A model generated the notes under the pieces. The model saw nothing but the letters and a program-made list of their open reading frames with translations, made no database searches and was not told the origin of the DNA. Both the position numbers and the translations under genes were made by a program. This document shows, in pieces, positions 16,747 through 26,962 of a DNA stretch of 64,000 bases (the first letter of the stretch is position 1; each line of letters starts with the position of its first letter). Origin of the DNA: Rheinheimera sp. A13L (GTDB lineage Bacteria > Pseudomonadota > Gammaproteobacteria > Enterobacterales > Alteromonadaceae); assembly GCF_000217935.1 (NCBI RefSeq), contig NZ_AFHI01000007.1, positions 62,001 to 126,000 on the forward strand. Direction: 5' to 3'.

Positions 16747-17520
16747 TTACTCCGCTGCTAACACTGGAAGTTTTAACAATTCTGGGGCAGCTTGTTTACC
16801 CGCAACACGAATAGCTAACCTGGTAGATTGAATGTATTCTTCACCCAGAGCTTGCCATTGACCTGTAGCTCTGTTGAACATCCAGGCTTGTTTTTCATCC
16901 AGAGATTGCGCCAGTAAGGCAACACGACCTACGTAAACGTAGTTCACTGTAATTTCGCTGCCATCCACTGCCAGTTTGTCAGTGTATGTCACTAAAGCTG
17001 TGCCTAAATCTTTTTCGATTTGGTAGGCTTCGATCACCAGACGGTACATTTCAGAAGTGTTTACCGCTGAGTTACCTAACACTGCGCGTAAACGGTCAAC
17101 ACGAGCTAAACGGTTCGTCAGATCGATTGGCATATCTGCTTTGATAAAGGCTTCCAAAGTATCAACCATACGATACATCAGAGGAACGATACCTTGTTTG
17201 GTACCTTCGATAGTACCAATTTGCTTATCAAAAGAGGCTAACTGCGCGTTTTGATCGGCAACCAACTTAGCAACGTGATCGTTGTAAACTTTTAAGTTTT
17301 CAGTTTGTTCAACTAATTGACGGTACTCAGCCAATAATTCCTGGCTTTGGTCAAAAATATTGTTGATCTTTTCCTGAGACTGTACTGAGGCGCGGATATT
17401 TTGCTGACCCACTTTATGAATTTCAGACAGTTGATTTGCTGCTACTGAAGTGCTGGCCAATGCGAATGCTCCAAACAGAGCAGAAGCAACCAGACTCTTA
17501 CGAATGTTATTGTTAGACAT
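16747..17520 (-). CDS. DUF3450 periplasmic protein, first gene of TonB2 operon
   Basis: This 257-residue protein has a signal peptide (cleavage after VAA, about residue 28) and a mostly helical, coiled-coil-forming mature part. DUF3450 proteins commonly precede the TtpC gene, as here. The ATG at 17520 is preferred over a more distant in-frame codon at 17583 because it is preceded by TTGGGAAC and begins directly with the signal peptide. Its function is unknown; a structural part in the TonB2 complex is inferred from constant linkage. Confidence 0.85.
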   Translation of the reverse strand: MSNNNIRKSLVASALFGAFALASTSVAANQLSEIHKVGQQNIRASVQSQEKINNIFDQSQELLAEYRQLVEQTENLKVYNDHVAKLVADQNAQLASFDKQIGTIEGTKQGIVPLMYRMVDTLEAFIKADMPIDLTNRLARVDRLRAVLGNSAVNTSEMYRLVIEAYQIEKDLGTALVTYTDKLAVDGSEITVNYVYVGRVALLAQSLDEKQAWMFNRATGQWQALGEEYIQSTRLAIRVAGKQAAPELLKLPVLAAE

Positions 17521-17642
17521 AGTTCCCAACCAATAATTGCTGATTAACGTAACCTGTTTTTGAAAGGTAATTTTTTGTAACAAAAAATAACCCGGTTAAA
17601 GGGTAAACCGCCCGCATCATTGCAGCAAACTCGCGGATTGTC

Positions 17643-17671
17643 AATATAACAACGACAGTCAACGATGACAG
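17643..17671 (-). promoter_or_regulatory. Candidate promoter of the TonB2 operon
   Basis: On the minus strand there is a -35 CTGTCA (17666-17671), a 17-base spacer and a -10 TATATT (17643-17648), lying 122 bases upstream of the DUF3450 start. The -35 matches only four of six consensus bases. No iron-box sequence was recognised. Confidence 0.45.
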
Positions 17672-17761
17672 TTTTGTTGCAATTTAAAGACGGCTTATAC
17701 CCTTTTAAACTTAAGCAAAATCAGGAGCTTTCCTGTATTAATAATTCATTAAATTTTTTGC

Positions 17762-18826
17762 TTATTTAATGTTCGGTGTTAGTTTTCCCGACTCATACAA
17801 CTTTACCATTTGCTCAAGAGAAATGGCTTTTATTTTTGACGCGTTACCAGCAGTGCCAAAGGCCTGATAACGGTCTTTACAAATTTCAGTCATAGCTTTG
17901 ACTGATTCCTGCAAATACTTACGAGGATCAAATTCTGCAGGGTTTTTCGCCATATAACGACGAATAGCTCCTGTTGAGGCTAAACGCAAGTCAGTATCTA
18001 TATTGATCTTACGTACGCCAAACTTGATCCCTTCCTGAATTTGTTCAACTGGCACACCATAAGTTTCAGGGATAGCACCACCATATTCATTAATAATAGC
18101 AAGCCATTCCTGAGGTACTGAAGATGAACCGTGCATCACCAGATGTGTATCCGGAATACGGGCATGAATATCTTTAATGCGGTCAATCGCCAGTATATCG
18201 CCTGTTGGCGGGCGACTGAACTTGTAAGCACCATGTGAAGTACCACAAGCGATAGCCAAAGCATCAACACCTGTAGCTTTAACAAACTGGGCAGCCTCTT
18301 CCGGATCCGTCAACATTTGATCATGACTTAAGATGCAATCTGCACCTATGCCATCTTCTTCACCTGCGGCTCCGGTTTCAAGCGAGCCTAAACAACCTAA
18401 TTCGCCTTCTACGGAAACACCACAAGCATGCGCCATTTCTACAACCCGACGCGTTATATCGGCATTGTAGTCATAATCCATCGGTGTTTTACCGTCAGTT
18501 CCTAATGAACCATCCATCATGACGGACGAGAACCCCAGTTGAATGGCCTGTTGGCATATAGCAGCTGAAGTGCCGTGATCCTGATGCATCACCACCGGAA
18601 TATGTGGAAATTCTTCAACAGCAGCCAGAATAAGATGACGCAAAAAAGGTGCGCCGGCATATTTACGGGCACCGGCGGAAGCCTGAACTATCACAGGACT
18701 GTCAGTCGCATCAGCAGCCAGCATAATGGCACGCATTTGTTCTAAGTTATTGACGTTAAAAGCCGGTACTGCATAACCAAACTCGGCGGCGTGGTCCAGC
18801 ATTTGACGCATTGAAATAAGAGCCAT
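17762..18826 (-). CDS. fba: Class II fructose-bisphosphate aldolase
   Basis: This 354-residue Zn-dependent aldolase splits fructose-1,6-bisphosphate into dihydroxyacetone phosphate and glyceraldehyde-3-phosphate. Zinc-ligand and substrate motifs are visible: VVMHQDHGT near residue 80, [10 protein letters not shown], the [11 protein letters not shown] block with its His, [10 protein letters not shown] and the INIDTDLR block. The length fits the longer Calvin-cycle/CbbA-like subclass. It is the last of the tkt-epd-pgk-fba cluster, 138 bases after pgk. Confidence 0.96.
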   Translation of the reverse strand: MALISMRQMLDHAAEFGYAVPAFNVNNLEQMRAIMLAADATDSPVIVQASAGARKYAGAPFLRHLILAAVEEFPHIPVVMHQDHGTSAAICQQAIQLGFSSVMMDGSLGTDGKTPMDYDYNADITRRVVEMAHACGVSVEGELGCLGSLETGAAGEEDGIGADCILSHDQMLTDPEEAAQFVKATGVDALAIACGTSHGAYKFSRPPTGDILAIDRIKDIHARIPDTHLVMHGSSSVPQEWLAIINEYGGAIPETYGVPVEQIQEGIKFGVRKINIDTDLRLASTGAIRRYMAKNPAEFDPRKYLQESVKAMTEICKDRYQAFGTAGNASKIKAISLEQMVKLYESGKLTPNIK

Positions 18827-18869
18827 GAGATCCTCTCTTTTTGTGTAGGGTAAAGGTTGTGTTTTAAAA

Positions 18870-18920
18870 CCGCTGGCTCTGCTGTCACCTGAGGTGATCT
18901 TTAATGGACAGAAACAGCGG
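18870..18920 (-). other. Paired inverted repeats between pgk and fba (possible mRNA structure)
   Basis: CCGCTG (18870-18875) pairs with CAGCGG (18915-18920), enclosing a second palindrome TCACC/GGTGA. The structure lies about 45-95 bases before the fba start and lacks a T tract. It may stabilise or process the transcript rather than end it. Confidence 0.35.
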
Positions 18921-18964
18921 TCATCATTTTTCAGATTTTTGTAGTTATCGGTACTCTAACAGTT

Positions 18965-20149
18965 TTATGTTGCGGCTTTAGCACGTTGTTCCAGAATTTC
19001 CACTGCTGGTAAGGTTTTACCTTCAAGGAACTCCAGAAAGGCACCCCCACCGGTCGAAATATAAGAAATTTTGTCAGCTAATTCATACTTATCAATAGCA
19101 GCTAAGGTATCGCCACCACCAGCGATTGAAAACGCCTTGCTGTCCGCAATAGCCAAAGCCAAAGCTTTAGTGCCTTGCTCAAAAGAGGCGAATTCAAATA
19201 CCCCTACAGGACCATTCCAGACAATAGTGCCGGCGTTTTTCAGAATATCGACCAAAGCAGCACTGCTGTCAGGACCAATATCAAACACCATATCGTCTTC
19301 GTTGATATCAGCAACAGACTTAGTGGTCGCAGGAGTGTCTTCGGCAAAAGCTTTGCCTGTCACTACATCTGTTGGCACTGGAATAGAGCCGCCGTTCGCT
19401 TTGGCTTGTGCCATTAAACGTTTGGCTTCAGGAATCAAGTCAGTTTCGACCAGAGACTTCCCAACCTGATAACCCTGAGCGGCAATAAAAGTATTAGCAA
19501 TACCACCGCCGACGATCAACTGATCCACAATACCGGATAAAGACTCAAGCACTGTCAGTTTAGTGGACACTTTAGAGCCACCTACTATAGCAACCAGTGG
19601 ACGTTTAGGATTTTTCAGTGCTGCTGCCAATGCATCTAATTCAGCAGCCAGTAAAGGTCCTGCACAGGCCACAGGTGCAAATTTTGCCACGCCATGAGTG
19701 GTGGCCTGAGCGCGGTGTGCAGTGCCAAAAGCATCCATCACAAAGACATCACACAAAGCTGCCAGCTTTTTCGACAAGGTTTCGTCGTTTTTACCTTCGC
19801 CTTTATTAAAGCGTACGTTTTCAAAAACAACGACTTCACCGGTTTTGACTTCAACACCGTCCAGGTAATCTTTCACCAAACGCACAGGCACAGATAAAGC
19901 GGCGTTTAGATAATCCACCACAGGCGCCATAGAGAATTCGTCGCTGTAAACACCTTCCTCAGGACGGCCTAAGTGTGAACAGACCATCACTTTTCCGCCT
20001 TTTGACAGCGCCAGTTCAATGGTAGGGATCGCAGCTTTTAAACGTGCATCAGAGGTTACTTTGCCCTGTTTAACCGGCACGTTTAAATCTTCACGGATCA
20101 ATACCCGTTTTCCCGTTAGATCAACATCCGCCATTTTAATAACTGACAT
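18965..20149 (-). CDS. pgk: Phosphoglycerate kinase
   Basis: This 394-residue cytoplasmic enzyme transfers phosphate between 1,3-bisphosphoglycerate and ADP. Substrate motifs [12 protein letters not shown] and [11 protein letters not shown], the hinge block KLTVLESL and the nucleotide motif [14 protein letters not shown] are all present. The length is standard. It lies 50 bases after epd in the glycolytic cluster and has AGGAG before the ATG. Confidence 0.97.
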   Translation of the reverse strand: MSVIKMADVDLTGKRVLIREDLNVPVKQGKVTSDARLKAAIPTIELALSKGGKVMVCSHLGRPEEGVYSDEFSMAPVVDYLNAALSVPVRLVKDYLDGVEVKTGEVVVFENVRFNKGEGKNDETLSKKLAALCDVFVMDAFGTAHRAQATTHGVAKFAPVACAGPLLAAELDALAAALKNPKRPLVAIVGGSKVSTKLTVLESLSGIVDQLIVGGGIANTFIAAQGYQVGKSLVETDLIPEAKRLMAQAKANGGSIPVPTDVVTGKAFAEDTPATTKSVADINEDDMVFDIGPDSSAALVDILKNAGTIVWNGPVGVFEFASFEQGTKALALAIADSKAFSIAGGGDTLAAIDKYELADKISYISTGGGAFLEFLEGKTLPAVEILEQRAKAAT

Positions 20150-20199
20150 ACCAGACTCCTGTGATTTGATTAATTTTTTAGCATTAATTTAAAGAAAGC

Positions 20200-21213
20200 T
20201 CAGACAAAACGCATCATAGCGCGGGTTGTGTCGATCATTCTGTTCGCAAAGCCCCATTCGTTGTCACACCAGACTAAACATTTCACCAAACGTTTATGAC
20301 TAACCCGGGTCTGTGAACCGTCGACAATGCACGAATGCGCATCATGATTAAAATCTACTGAAACCAATGGCTCTTCGGTGTAATCCAGAATACCAGCCAA
20401 CTCCCCTGCCCTTGCACGCTTTAAAACCTGATTGACCTGTGTTAAATCAACGTCCTGATGCAAAGTCACACTTAAATCCATTGCAGTGACGTTCACAGTA
20501 GGCACACGCACAGCTATGGCTTCAAAACGGCCGGCCAGATGAGGCAGTATACGTTCTATGCCTCGGGCTAACTTGGTATCTACCGGAATAATAGACTGAC
20601 TGGCAGCGCGGGTGCGGCGTAAATCAGTGTGGTAAGCGTCAATCACCTGTTGATCATTCATCGAGGCGTGAATAGTGGTAATAGTGCCACTTTCAACACC
20701 AAAATGCTGATCCAGCACCTGGATCACCGGCACTATGCAGTTGGTGGTACAGGAACCGGCAGAGACCACTGTCATGTCATCTGTCAGCAAATGCTGGTTA
20801 ATGCCATAAATCACTGTGGCATCAATATCAGCGTCGGCCGGATGCGAAAACAATACTTTTTTGGCACCAGCATCTAAATGCAGCTGCGCATCTGAGCGGC
20901 TATGAAATACGCCAGTGCACTCAAGAACTACATCGACTTCTAATTCATTCCAGGGCAACTGCGCCGGATCGGCCTGACAAAATAAAGCAATTGGATCGCC
21001 ATTCACCAGTAAGCCCTTTGCAGTTAACTCCACAGGAAAACCAAAACGACCATGAGACGTATCGTATTTTAATAAGTGGGCTATCCCTTTGGCATCGGCC
21101 AACTCATTTATGGCCACTACCTGAACTTGCTCTGTTAAACCGCATTCGTATACGGCTCGCAGAATATTTCGACCTATACGGCCAAAGCCGTTAATTGCCA
21201 CTTTAATGGTCAT
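20200..21213 (-). CDS. epd: Erythrose-4-phosphate dehydrogenase (GAPDH family)
   Basis: This 337-residue NAD-binding enzyme carries the Rossmann motif INGFGRIGR and catalytic Cys155 in SAGSCTTNC. It matches Epd rather than glycolytic GAPDH: the segments [38 protein letters not shown] and [17 protein letters not shown] are characteristic. Epd oxidises erythrose-4-phosphate to 4-phosphoerythronate for pyridoxal-5-phosphate synthesis. The gene order epd-pgk-fba matches E. coli. Confidence 0.93.
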   Translation of the reverse strand: MTIKVAINGFGRIGRNILRAVYECGLTEQVQVVAINELADAKGIAHLLKYDTSHGRFGFPVELTAKGLLVNGDPIALFCQADPAQLPWNELEVDVVLECTGVFHSRSDAQLHLDAGAKKVLFSHPADADIDATVIYGINQHLLTDDMTVVSAGSCTTNCIVPVIQVLDQHFGVESGTITTIHASMNDQQVIDAYHTDLRRTRAASQSIIPVDTKLARGIERILPHLAGRFEAIAVRVPTVNVTAMDLSVTLHQDVDLTQVNQVLKRARAGELAGILDYTEEPLVSVDFNHDAHSCIVDGSQTRVSHKRLVKCLVWCDNEWGFANRMIDTTRAMMRFV

Positions 21214-21249
21214 TGCTACTCAATTACCCGCTTGACACTTTTACTGATC

Positions 21250-21277
21250 AAAAAGAGGGGCCACAAGGCCCCTTTTC
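21250..21277 (-). terminator. Terminator between tkt and epd
   Basis: Stem GGGGCC/GGCCCC (21257-21262 and 21267-21272) with an ACAA loop lies 9 bases after the tkt stop. It is flanked by A on one side and T on the other, and a T-rich tail follows on the minus strand. It suggests epd-pgk-fba is expressed at least partly apart from tkt. Confidence 0.75.
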
Positions 21278-21281
21278 ATTT

Positions 21282-23279
21282 TTATGCAAACAACTCGTTG
21301 GCAGCTGCAACTACAGCGGCCGTGGTAATACCAAAATGTTCAAATAGCTGCTCAGCCGGAGCCGATTCACCAAAGCTGTCCATACCGATGATTTTACCTG
21401 TCAGGCCAACATATTTGTACCAGCAGTCTTTAATACCGGCTTCAACAGCCACACGTTTAGTGACGGCTGAAGGCAACACCAATTCGCGGTATGCAGCACT
21501 TTGGGCTTCAAATACATCAGTAGAAGGCACAGACACGACTCTGACCTTACGACCATCTGCTGTTAACTGATGATAGGCCTGCACCGCCAGTTCAACTTCA
21601 GAACCTGTTGCGATCAGAATAAGTTCCGGCGTACCAACAGAATCTAACAATACATAACCGCCTTTGCGTACGTCGGCCAGTTGCTGCGCTGTACGAGGTT
21701 GCTGTACTAAATTCTGACGGGTGAAAATCAAAGTGCTTGGGCCTTCGGTGCGTTCAATAGCAGCCTGCCAGGCCACAGCTGACTCTACTGCATCGCAAGG
21801 ACGCCAGTTCATCAGGTTAGGTGTCACACGTAATGAAGCCAACTGTTCCACCGGCTGGTGAGTTGGGCCATCTTCGCCTAAACCAATAGAGTCGTGGGTA
21901 TAAACAAAAATAACCCGCTGCTTCATCAGAGCGGCCATACGCACAGCGTTACGGGCATATTCCATAAACATCAGGAACGTAGCGCCGTAAGGGATAAAAC
22001 CACCGTGCAAAGCAATACCATTCATCATGGCGGACATACCGAACTCACGTACGCCGTAATACAGGTAGTTACCGCTGGCGTCTTCTGCTGTTACCCCTTT
22101 GGAGCCAGACCAAATCGTCAGGTTAGAACCTGCTAAGTCAGCTGAACCACCTAATAACTCAGGTAATAAAGGACCAAAGGCATTTAAGCTGTTCTGAGAG
22201 GCTTTACGGGTTGCAATCGACTGTGGATTGTCCTGCAAATGTTGAATATAAGCGGCCGATTTTTCTGCCCAATCTGCTGGTAAATCCCCCGCCATGCGAC
22301 GTGTAAATTCAGCGGCCAGTTCAGGATAAGCTTTGGCATAAGCTGCGAACTTGTCATTCCAGCTTTGCTGAGCAGATACACCTTTGGCTTTGCCATCCCA
22401 TTCTTGATAAATATCTTCTGGGATCACAAAAGGAGCATGCTGCCAGCCTAAATATTCACGGGATGCGGCAATTTCAGCATCACCTAAAGGCGCGCCGTGG
22501 CAATCGTGTGAACCGGATTTATTTGGTGAGCCGTAACCAATAATGGTTTTGCAGCAAATTAACGTAGGTTTGTTTGTAACAGCACGGCCTTGTTCAATGG
22601 CAGCAGCTATAGCAGCTGAGTCGTGTCCGTCAACACCAGCAATCACATGCCAGCCGTAGGACTCAAAGCGTGCAGGTGTATTGTCAGTGAACCAGCCTTC
22701 GACATGACCGTCGATAGAAATACCGTTGTCATCCCAGAAGGCAATTAATTTACCTAAACCTAAAGTACCGGCTAACGAACAGGCTTCGTGTGATACGCCT
22801 TCCATTAAACAGCCGTCGCCTAAAAAGGTATAAGTGTAGTGATCAACCACCTCGTGGCCAGGCTGGTTAAATTGAGCAGCAAGGGCTTTTTCAGCAATGG
22901 CCATACCCACAGCATTAGTAATACCCTGACCTAAAGGACCAGTGGTGGTTTCAACACCAGGTGCATAACCATATTCAGGGTGCCCCGGAGTTCTGGAATG
23001 CAGCTGACGGAATTGTTTTAAATCTTCAATGCCTAAATCATAACCAGAGAGATGCAGCAGAGAATACAACAACATAGAGCCGTGGCCATTAGACAACACA
23101 AAGCGGTCACGGTTGGCCCAGCTTGGGTCTTGTGGATTGTGAATTAAGTAATCGCGCCACAATACTTCAGCAATATCTGCCATGCCCATAGGGGCGCCCG
23201 GGTGACCTGATTTCGCTTTTTGCACTGCATCCATACTCAAAGCACGAATGGCGTTAGCGAGTTGTTTACGAGATGGCAT
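21282..23279 (-). CDS. tkt: Transketolase
   Basis: This 665-residue thiamine-diphosphate enzyme of the pentose phosphate pathway carries the expected motifs: [13 protein letters not shown] near the start, TPGHPEYG, the TPP/Mg motif GDGCLMEG, and [19 protein letters not shown] in the pyrimidine domain. The ATG at 23279 is chosen because it gives the family start ([20 protein letters not shown]) and follows GGAGAG. The open frame extends 57 codons further upstream without support. It is divergent from metK. Confidence 0.97.
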   Translation of the reverse strand: MPSRKQLANAIRALSMDAVQKAKSGHPGAPMGMADIAEVLWRDYLIHNPQDPSWANRDRFVLSNGHGSMLLYSLLHLSGYDLGIEDLKQFRQLHSRTPGHPEYGYAPGVETTTGPLGQGITNAVGMAIAEKALAAQFNQPGHEVVDHYTYTFLGDGCLMEGVSHEACSLAGTLGLGKLIAFWDDNGISIDGHVEGWFTDNTPARFESYGWHVIAGVDGHDSAAIAAAIEQGRAVTNKPTLICCKTIIGYGSPNKSGSHDCHGAPLGDAEIAASREYLGWQHAPFVIPEDIYQEWDGKAKGVSAQQSWNDKFAAYAKAYPELAAEFTRRMAGDLPADWAEKSAAYIQHLQDNPQSIATRKASQNSLNAFGPLLPELLGGSADLAGSNLTIWSGSKGVTAEDASGNYLYYGVREFGMSAMMNGIALHGGFIPYGATFLMFMEYARNAVRMAALMKQRVIFVYTHDSIGLGEDGPTHQPVEQLASLRVTPNLMNWRPCDAVESAVAWQAAIERTEGPSTLIFTRQNLVQQPRTAQQLADVRKGGYVLLDSVGTPELILIATGSEVELAVQAYHQLTADGRKVRVVSVPSTDVFEAQSAAYRELVLPSAVTKRVAVEAGIKDCWYKYVGLTGKIIGMDSFGESAPAEQLFEHFGITTAAVVAAANELFA

Positions 23280-23627
23280 CTTCTCTCCTGCTTTATTGAC
23301 TTTATATGACTTTGATCCAAGGGGTGGGGTTACCCGTATGCACTGCTCTTTTCTGTCTTTATTGGATTGGCGGCTAAGCGGGTGAACGCTGTTTTTACAT
23401 GGATACGGCAAAGTTCGGCTCATTTTCACAGAGCATTGAGCAAATCGCAAATTTTAATCCATTCTAAAGCAAAGTTTTATCTACTCTGGCCGATACATTG
23501 ACCAGCTTTAGCATTAAAGACGTCCGGGCGGCAGAAAGTTCTGGCATTGACTTGCAGCTTTCACTAAAATAGCGGCCCCAAATTACAGCGCCCAGGCGCG
23601 ATAACAACCAACATGTGGAATACGTAA
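23280..23627. other. 348-bp divergent region between tkt and metK
   Basis: It must contain both promoters. TTGACT at 23547-23552 and TAAAAT at 23565-23570 lie upstream of metK but are only 12 bases apart, so no confident promoter is called. No small gene or riboswitch is recognisable. Confidence 0.5.
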
Positions 23628-24779
23628 ATGGCACAACACATTTTTACCTCTGAATCTGTTTCTGAAGGACATCCGGATAAAATCGCTGATCAGATCTCTG
23701 ATGCGGTATTGGATGCCATTTTAGAACAAGATCCAAAAGCCCGTGTTGCTTGCGAAACCTTCGTAAAAACAGGCATGGTGTTAGTAGGTGGTGAAATCAC
23801 TACCTCAGCCTGGGTTGACATCGAAGAGCTCACTCGCAACACGATCCGTGACATTGGTTATGTGCATTCAGACATGGGCTTTGATGCCAATTCTTGTGCC
23901 GTATTAAACGCCATTGGCAAACAATCTCCAGATATCAATCAGGGCGTGGATAAAAAAGATCCAAGTGATCAAGGCGCAGGTGATCAGGGTTTAATGTTTG
24001 GTTATGCCAGCAACGAAACTGATGTGTTAATGCCAGCTCCTATTACTTACTCTCACCGTTTGGTACAGCAACAAGCTAAAGTGCGTAAAGACGGTACTTT
24101 AAGCTGGTTGCGTCCTGATGCAAAATCTCAGTTGAGCTTTGTGTATGAAAACGGCAAACCTGTTGGTATTGATGCTGTGGTGTTATCCACTCAGCACTGT
24201 GACACCATTTCTACTGCAGACCTTCGCGAAGCTGTGATGGAACACATCATCAAGCCAGTATTGCCAGCAGAATGGCTGAGCGATAAAACCAAGTACTTCA
24301 TTAACCCAACAGGCCGTTTTGTCATCGGTGGCCCTATGGGCGACTGTGGTTTAACAGGCCGAAAAATCATTGTAGACAGCTACGGCGGTATGGCCCGTCA
24401 TGGTGGTGGTGCTTTCTCTGGTAAAGATCCATCCAAAGTGGACCGCTCAGCTGCTTATGCTGCTCGTTATGTAGCGAAAAACATAGTAGCTGCAGGTTTA
24501 GCTGAGCGTTGTGAGATTCAGGTGTCTTACGCCATAGGCGTTGCTGAACCTACTTCTATCAGCGTTGAAACTTTTGGAACCAGCCCATTGAGCGAAGATC
24601 AACTGATAGCTCTAATCCGCCGTCACTTCGATTTACGCCCTTATGGTCTGATCCAGATGTTGCAATTAGAGCGCCCGATTTACCGCGCTACTGCGGCTTA
24701 TGGTCACTTTGGCCGTAACGAATTCCCTTGGGAAAATACCGACAAAGCAGAACTTCTTCGTTCTGAAGCCAAGATTTAA
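23628..24779 (+). CDS. metK: S-adenosylmethionine synthetase
   Basis: This 383-residue enzyme makes S-adenosylmethionine from ATP and methionine. Visible motifs are [11 protein letters not shown] with the catalytic His, [12 protein letters not shown], and the phosphate loop [19 protein letters not shown]. The C-terminus [12 protein letters not shown] is typical. The length matches the family. It is followed by a strong terminator and the hairpin repeat array. Confidence 0.98.
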   Translation: MAQHIFTSESVSEGHPDKIADQISDAVLDAILEQDPKARVACETFVKTGMVLVGGEITTSAWVDIEELTRNTIRDIGYVHSDMGFDANSCAVLNAIGKQSPDINQGVDKKDPSDQGAGDQGLMFGYASNETDVLMPAPITYSHRLVQQQAKVRKDGTLSWLRPDAKSQLSFVYENGKPVGIDAVVLSTQHCDTISTADLREAVMEHIIKPVLPAEWLSDKTKYFINPTGRFVIGGPMGDCGLTGRKIIVDSYGGMARHGGGAFSGKDPSKVDRSAAYAARYVAKNIVAAGLAERCEIQVSYAIGVAEPTSISVETFGTSPLSEDQLIALIRRHFDLRPYGLIQMLQLERPIYRATAAYGHFGRNEFPWENTDKAELLRSEAKI

Positions 24780-24806
24780 GTTTTTGTTTTAAAATATAGA
24801 AAATGT

Positions 24807-24834
24807 AAAAGGAGAGCTTAGCTCTCCTTTTTTA
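24807..24834 (+). terminator. Intrinsic terminator of metK
   Basis: An 11-bp stem AAAAGGAGAGC/GCTCTCCTTTT has a TTA loop and a T run, starting 27 bases after the metK stop. Confidence 0.9.
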
Positions 24835-24845
24835 CAGTATTCAGT

Positions 24846-24981
24846 CCATGGCGCATTCCGGCCAGTGGGCAGAGCCACTGGCGTTCAGCCGGGCATTACC
24901 AAACTGTTGGCAATGCTGTTTCCGGCTTCACCCTTTGGGCCAATGCTTCGCATTGTTAAAAATCGTTCCTGACGATTTTTT
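24846..24981. repeat. Degenerate first unit of hairpin repeat array
   Basis: It shares CCATGGCGC at its start and CCAATGCTTCGCATTG plus AAAAATCG/CGATTTTTT at its end with the units that follow. It also contains a unique perfect palindrome GCCAGTGG (24861-24868) / CCACTGGC (24875-24882). It is longer than the other units and looks diverged or composite. Confidence 0.6.
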
Positions 24982-25054
24982 ATGCGCCGCCATCCATGGC
25001 GCTTACCCTTTAGGGCCAGCTAAAGCTGTTAAAAATCGTTCCTGACGATTTTTT
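24982..25054. repeat. Hairpin repeat unit 2 (73 bp)
   Basis: This unit contains three palindromes in order: GCGCC/GGCGC around CCATGG, CAGCT-AA-AGCTG, and AAAAATCG-loop-CGATTTTTT (25031-25054). The last resembles a bidirectional intrinsic terminator. The next unit is identical over all 73 bases. Confidence 0.85.
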
Positions 25055-25127
25055 ATGCGCCGCCATCCATGGCGCTTACCCTTTAGGGCCAGCTAAAGCT
25101 GTTAAAAATCGTTCCTGACGATTTTTT
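25055..25127. repeat. Hairpin repeat unit 3 (73 bp)
   Basis: This is an exact tandem copy of the preceding 73-bp unit, with terminator-like stem at 25104-25127. Confidence 0.85.
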
Positions 25128-25202
25128 ATGCGCCGCTGTCCATGGCGCTTACCCTTTGGGCCAATGCTTCGCATTGTTAAAAATCGTTCCTGACGATTTT
25201 TT
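25128..25202. repeat. Hairpin repeat unit 4 (75 bp variant)
   Basis: It has the same layout as units 2 and 3, but the middle hairpin CAGCT-AA-AGCTG is replaced by CAATGC-TTC-GCATTG. The sequence changes while pairing is kept. The terminator-like stem is at 25179-25202. The bases from 25203 to the next gene (25288) hold only its leader. Confidence 0.85.
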
Positions 25203-25288
25203 TAATTTACGGTTTTATCAAAGCAGGATAAGGTAAAACCACAAAAAACAGTCACAGCAGATGACTAAAACAACAACACGGAGTATCC

Positions 25289-26851
25289 ATGACATCCAGT
25301 GCCGTAAAAACCTCCTGGCTCAATCGCAGCCTCAATGCCATAGAACGAATTGGTAACAAACTGCCCGACCCCGCCATCTTATTCGCTTTATTAATGTTTT
25401 TAGTCTGGGGCTTGTCCTGGGCTTTATCAGGCGTGACTTTCACTGATATAGACCCACGCACAGGTCAGCCATTTCAGGTAAAGAACCTGTTGGAAGGTGC
25501 AGCTTTTGCTGACTTCATGGCAAAAATGGTCAGCACCTTTGTCAACTTCCCACCTTTGGGTGTGGTACTGGTTGCGATGTTAGGTTTAGGTGTAGCTGAG
25601 TACACAGGCTTTATCAACGCAGGTCTTCGCAGTATTTTAGCTGTTACCTCGAAAAGTTTACTGACTCCGGTGTTGATTGCAGTAGGTATTTTAAGCCACG
25701 TTGCAGTAGATGCCGGTTATGTACTGGTTATTCCTTTAGGCGCAGTGATTTTTTATGCTGCTGGTCGTCATCCGCTTGCAGGCATTGCAGCGGCTTTCGC
25801 TGGTGTGTCCGGTGGTTTTGCTGCCACTTTGTTTGTACCTTCAAGTTTAGACCCACTACTGGCTGGTTTAACTCAGGCTTCAGCCCGTTTATCTGCTGAT
25901 CCTGCTGCTGCCAGTCTGGTGATCAACCCTTTAAATAACTACTACTTCACTACAGCTTCTGTGGTGTTGATTGTGATTGTGGGTTGGATATTAACCGATA
26001 AGTTTGTTGAGCCTCGTTTGCAACAAACCAAAGTCGATGGCGATCCTGAACAGTTGCCTTCGATGGAGCCATTAAATGACAGCGAGCGCAAGGGTTTACG
26101 TTATGCCTTACTTTCCATGCTGGTCGCTGCAGCAGTGCTAGTAGCAGCTGTCTGGCCGGAAAACTCTGCATGGCGCTCAGGCACAGGCGATCTGACTGCT
26201 GCTTCAGCCCCTTTAATGCAATCGATAGTCGGACTTATTTTTGTATTTTTCCTGCTGCCGGGCATAGTGTACGGCTATGTTTCAGGCAAAGTAAAAACCC
26301 ACAGAGACGTAGTGCAAGGTATGAGCAAAGCCATGAGCGGTATGGGCTATTACATAGTGATGGCATTTTTCTGTGCTCAGTTTATTTTTGCTTTTGGTCA
26401 GTCGAATTTAGGTGCTTTGCTTGCCATTAAAGGAGCTAATTATCTGCAGGAGATGGCCTTTCCTATGGCAGTAAACCTGGTCGGTCTGGTGTTGCTGACG
26501 GGCTTGGTGAATCTGGTGATAGGTTCAGCTTCGGCAAAATGGGCACTTATTGGCGCCATACTGGTACCTATGTTGATGCAATTGGGTGTGTCACCGGACT
26601 TAACACAAGCCGCTTACCGTGTTGGTGATTCGTCGACTAACATCATCACCCCTTTAATGCCTTATTTTCCGCTGATCGTAGTGTTTTGCCAGAAGTATGT
26701 GAAATCAACAGGTATTGGTACTTTAGTGGCGCTGATGCTGCCTTATTCCATCACCTTACTGGTATGCTGGACCGCCTTTTTAATACTGTTCTGGATGCTG
26801 GGTATACCTTTGGGTATTGGTGCCAGTTACCAGTATCCGGCTGTACCTTAA
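25289..26851 (+). CDS. AbgT-family transporter (p-aminobenzoyl-glutamate transporter/antimetabolite efflux type)
   Basis: This 520-residue inner-membrane protein has about 12-13 hydrophobic segments. The AbgT hallmarks are present: IGNKLPDPAILFAL at the N-terminus, PPLGVVLVAMLGLGVAEYTG, SHVAVDAGYVLVIPLGA, a re-entrant-loop block SGGFAATLFVPSSLDPLLAG, and VGDSSTNIITPLMPYFPL near the end. Family members import p-aminobenzoyl-glutamate or export sulfonamides; which applies here cannot be told. CACGGAG precedes the ATG. It is monocistronic and bracketed by the repeat array and a terminator. Confidence 0.9.
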   Translation: MTSSAVKTSWLNRSLNAIERIGNKLPDPAILFALLMFLVWGLSWALSGVTFTDIDPRTGQPFQVKNLLEGAAFADFMAKMVSTFVNFPPLGVVLVAMLGLGVAEYTGFINAGLRSILAVTSKSLLTPVLIAVGILSHVAVDAGYVLVIPLGAVIFYAAGRHPLAGIAAAFAGVSGGFAATLFVPSSLDPLLAGLTQASARLSADPAAASLVINPLNNYYFTTASVVLIVIVGWILTDKFVEPRLQQTKVDGDPEQLPSMEPLNDSERKGLRYALLSMLVAAAVLVAAVWPENSAWRSGTGDLTAASAPLMQSIVGLIFVFFLLPGIVYGYVSGKVKTHRDVVQGMSKAMSGMGYYIVMAFFCAQFIFAFGQSNLGALLAIKGANYLQEMAFPMAVNLVGLVLLTGLVNLVIGSASAKWALIGAILVPMLMQLGVSPDLTQAAYRVGDSSTNIITPLMPYFPLIVVFCQKYVKSTGIGTLVALMLPYSITLLVCWTAFLILFWMLGIPLGIGASYQYPAVP

Positions 26852-26855
26852 ACAC

Positions 26856-26889
26856 AAATCAGGGTTATTGTTCACAATAACCCTGATTT
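26856..26889 (+). terminator. Terminator of the AbgT-type gene
   Basis: A perfect 15-bp stem AAATCAGGGTTATTG/CAATAACCCTGATTT with a TTCA loop starts 5 bases after the stop codon. A short CTTTCT tail follows. Confidence 0.85.
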
Positions 26890-26962
26890 CTTTCTGGTAA
26901 AAACTGTAATTTCATGGTTAAACTCAGGCAATACAAACAGATAACGGGTAGCCAACATAGTA

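Noticed and set aside
21282-23450. Longer transketolase start at 23450
   Set aside because: The 57 extra residues do not resemble transketolase, and a good ribosome site precedes the ATG at 23279.
23547-23570. TTGACT and TAAAAT as metK promoter
   Set aside because: Spacing of 12 bases is too short for a sigma-70 promoter.
24848-25045. 65-codon frame across the repeat array
   Set aside because: It is made of hairpin repeat sequence and has no ribosome site.
24958-25202. Tandem repeats with hairpins as a possible CRISPR array or integron site
   Set aside because: Units are contiguous without variable spacers, and no cas or integrase gene is near.
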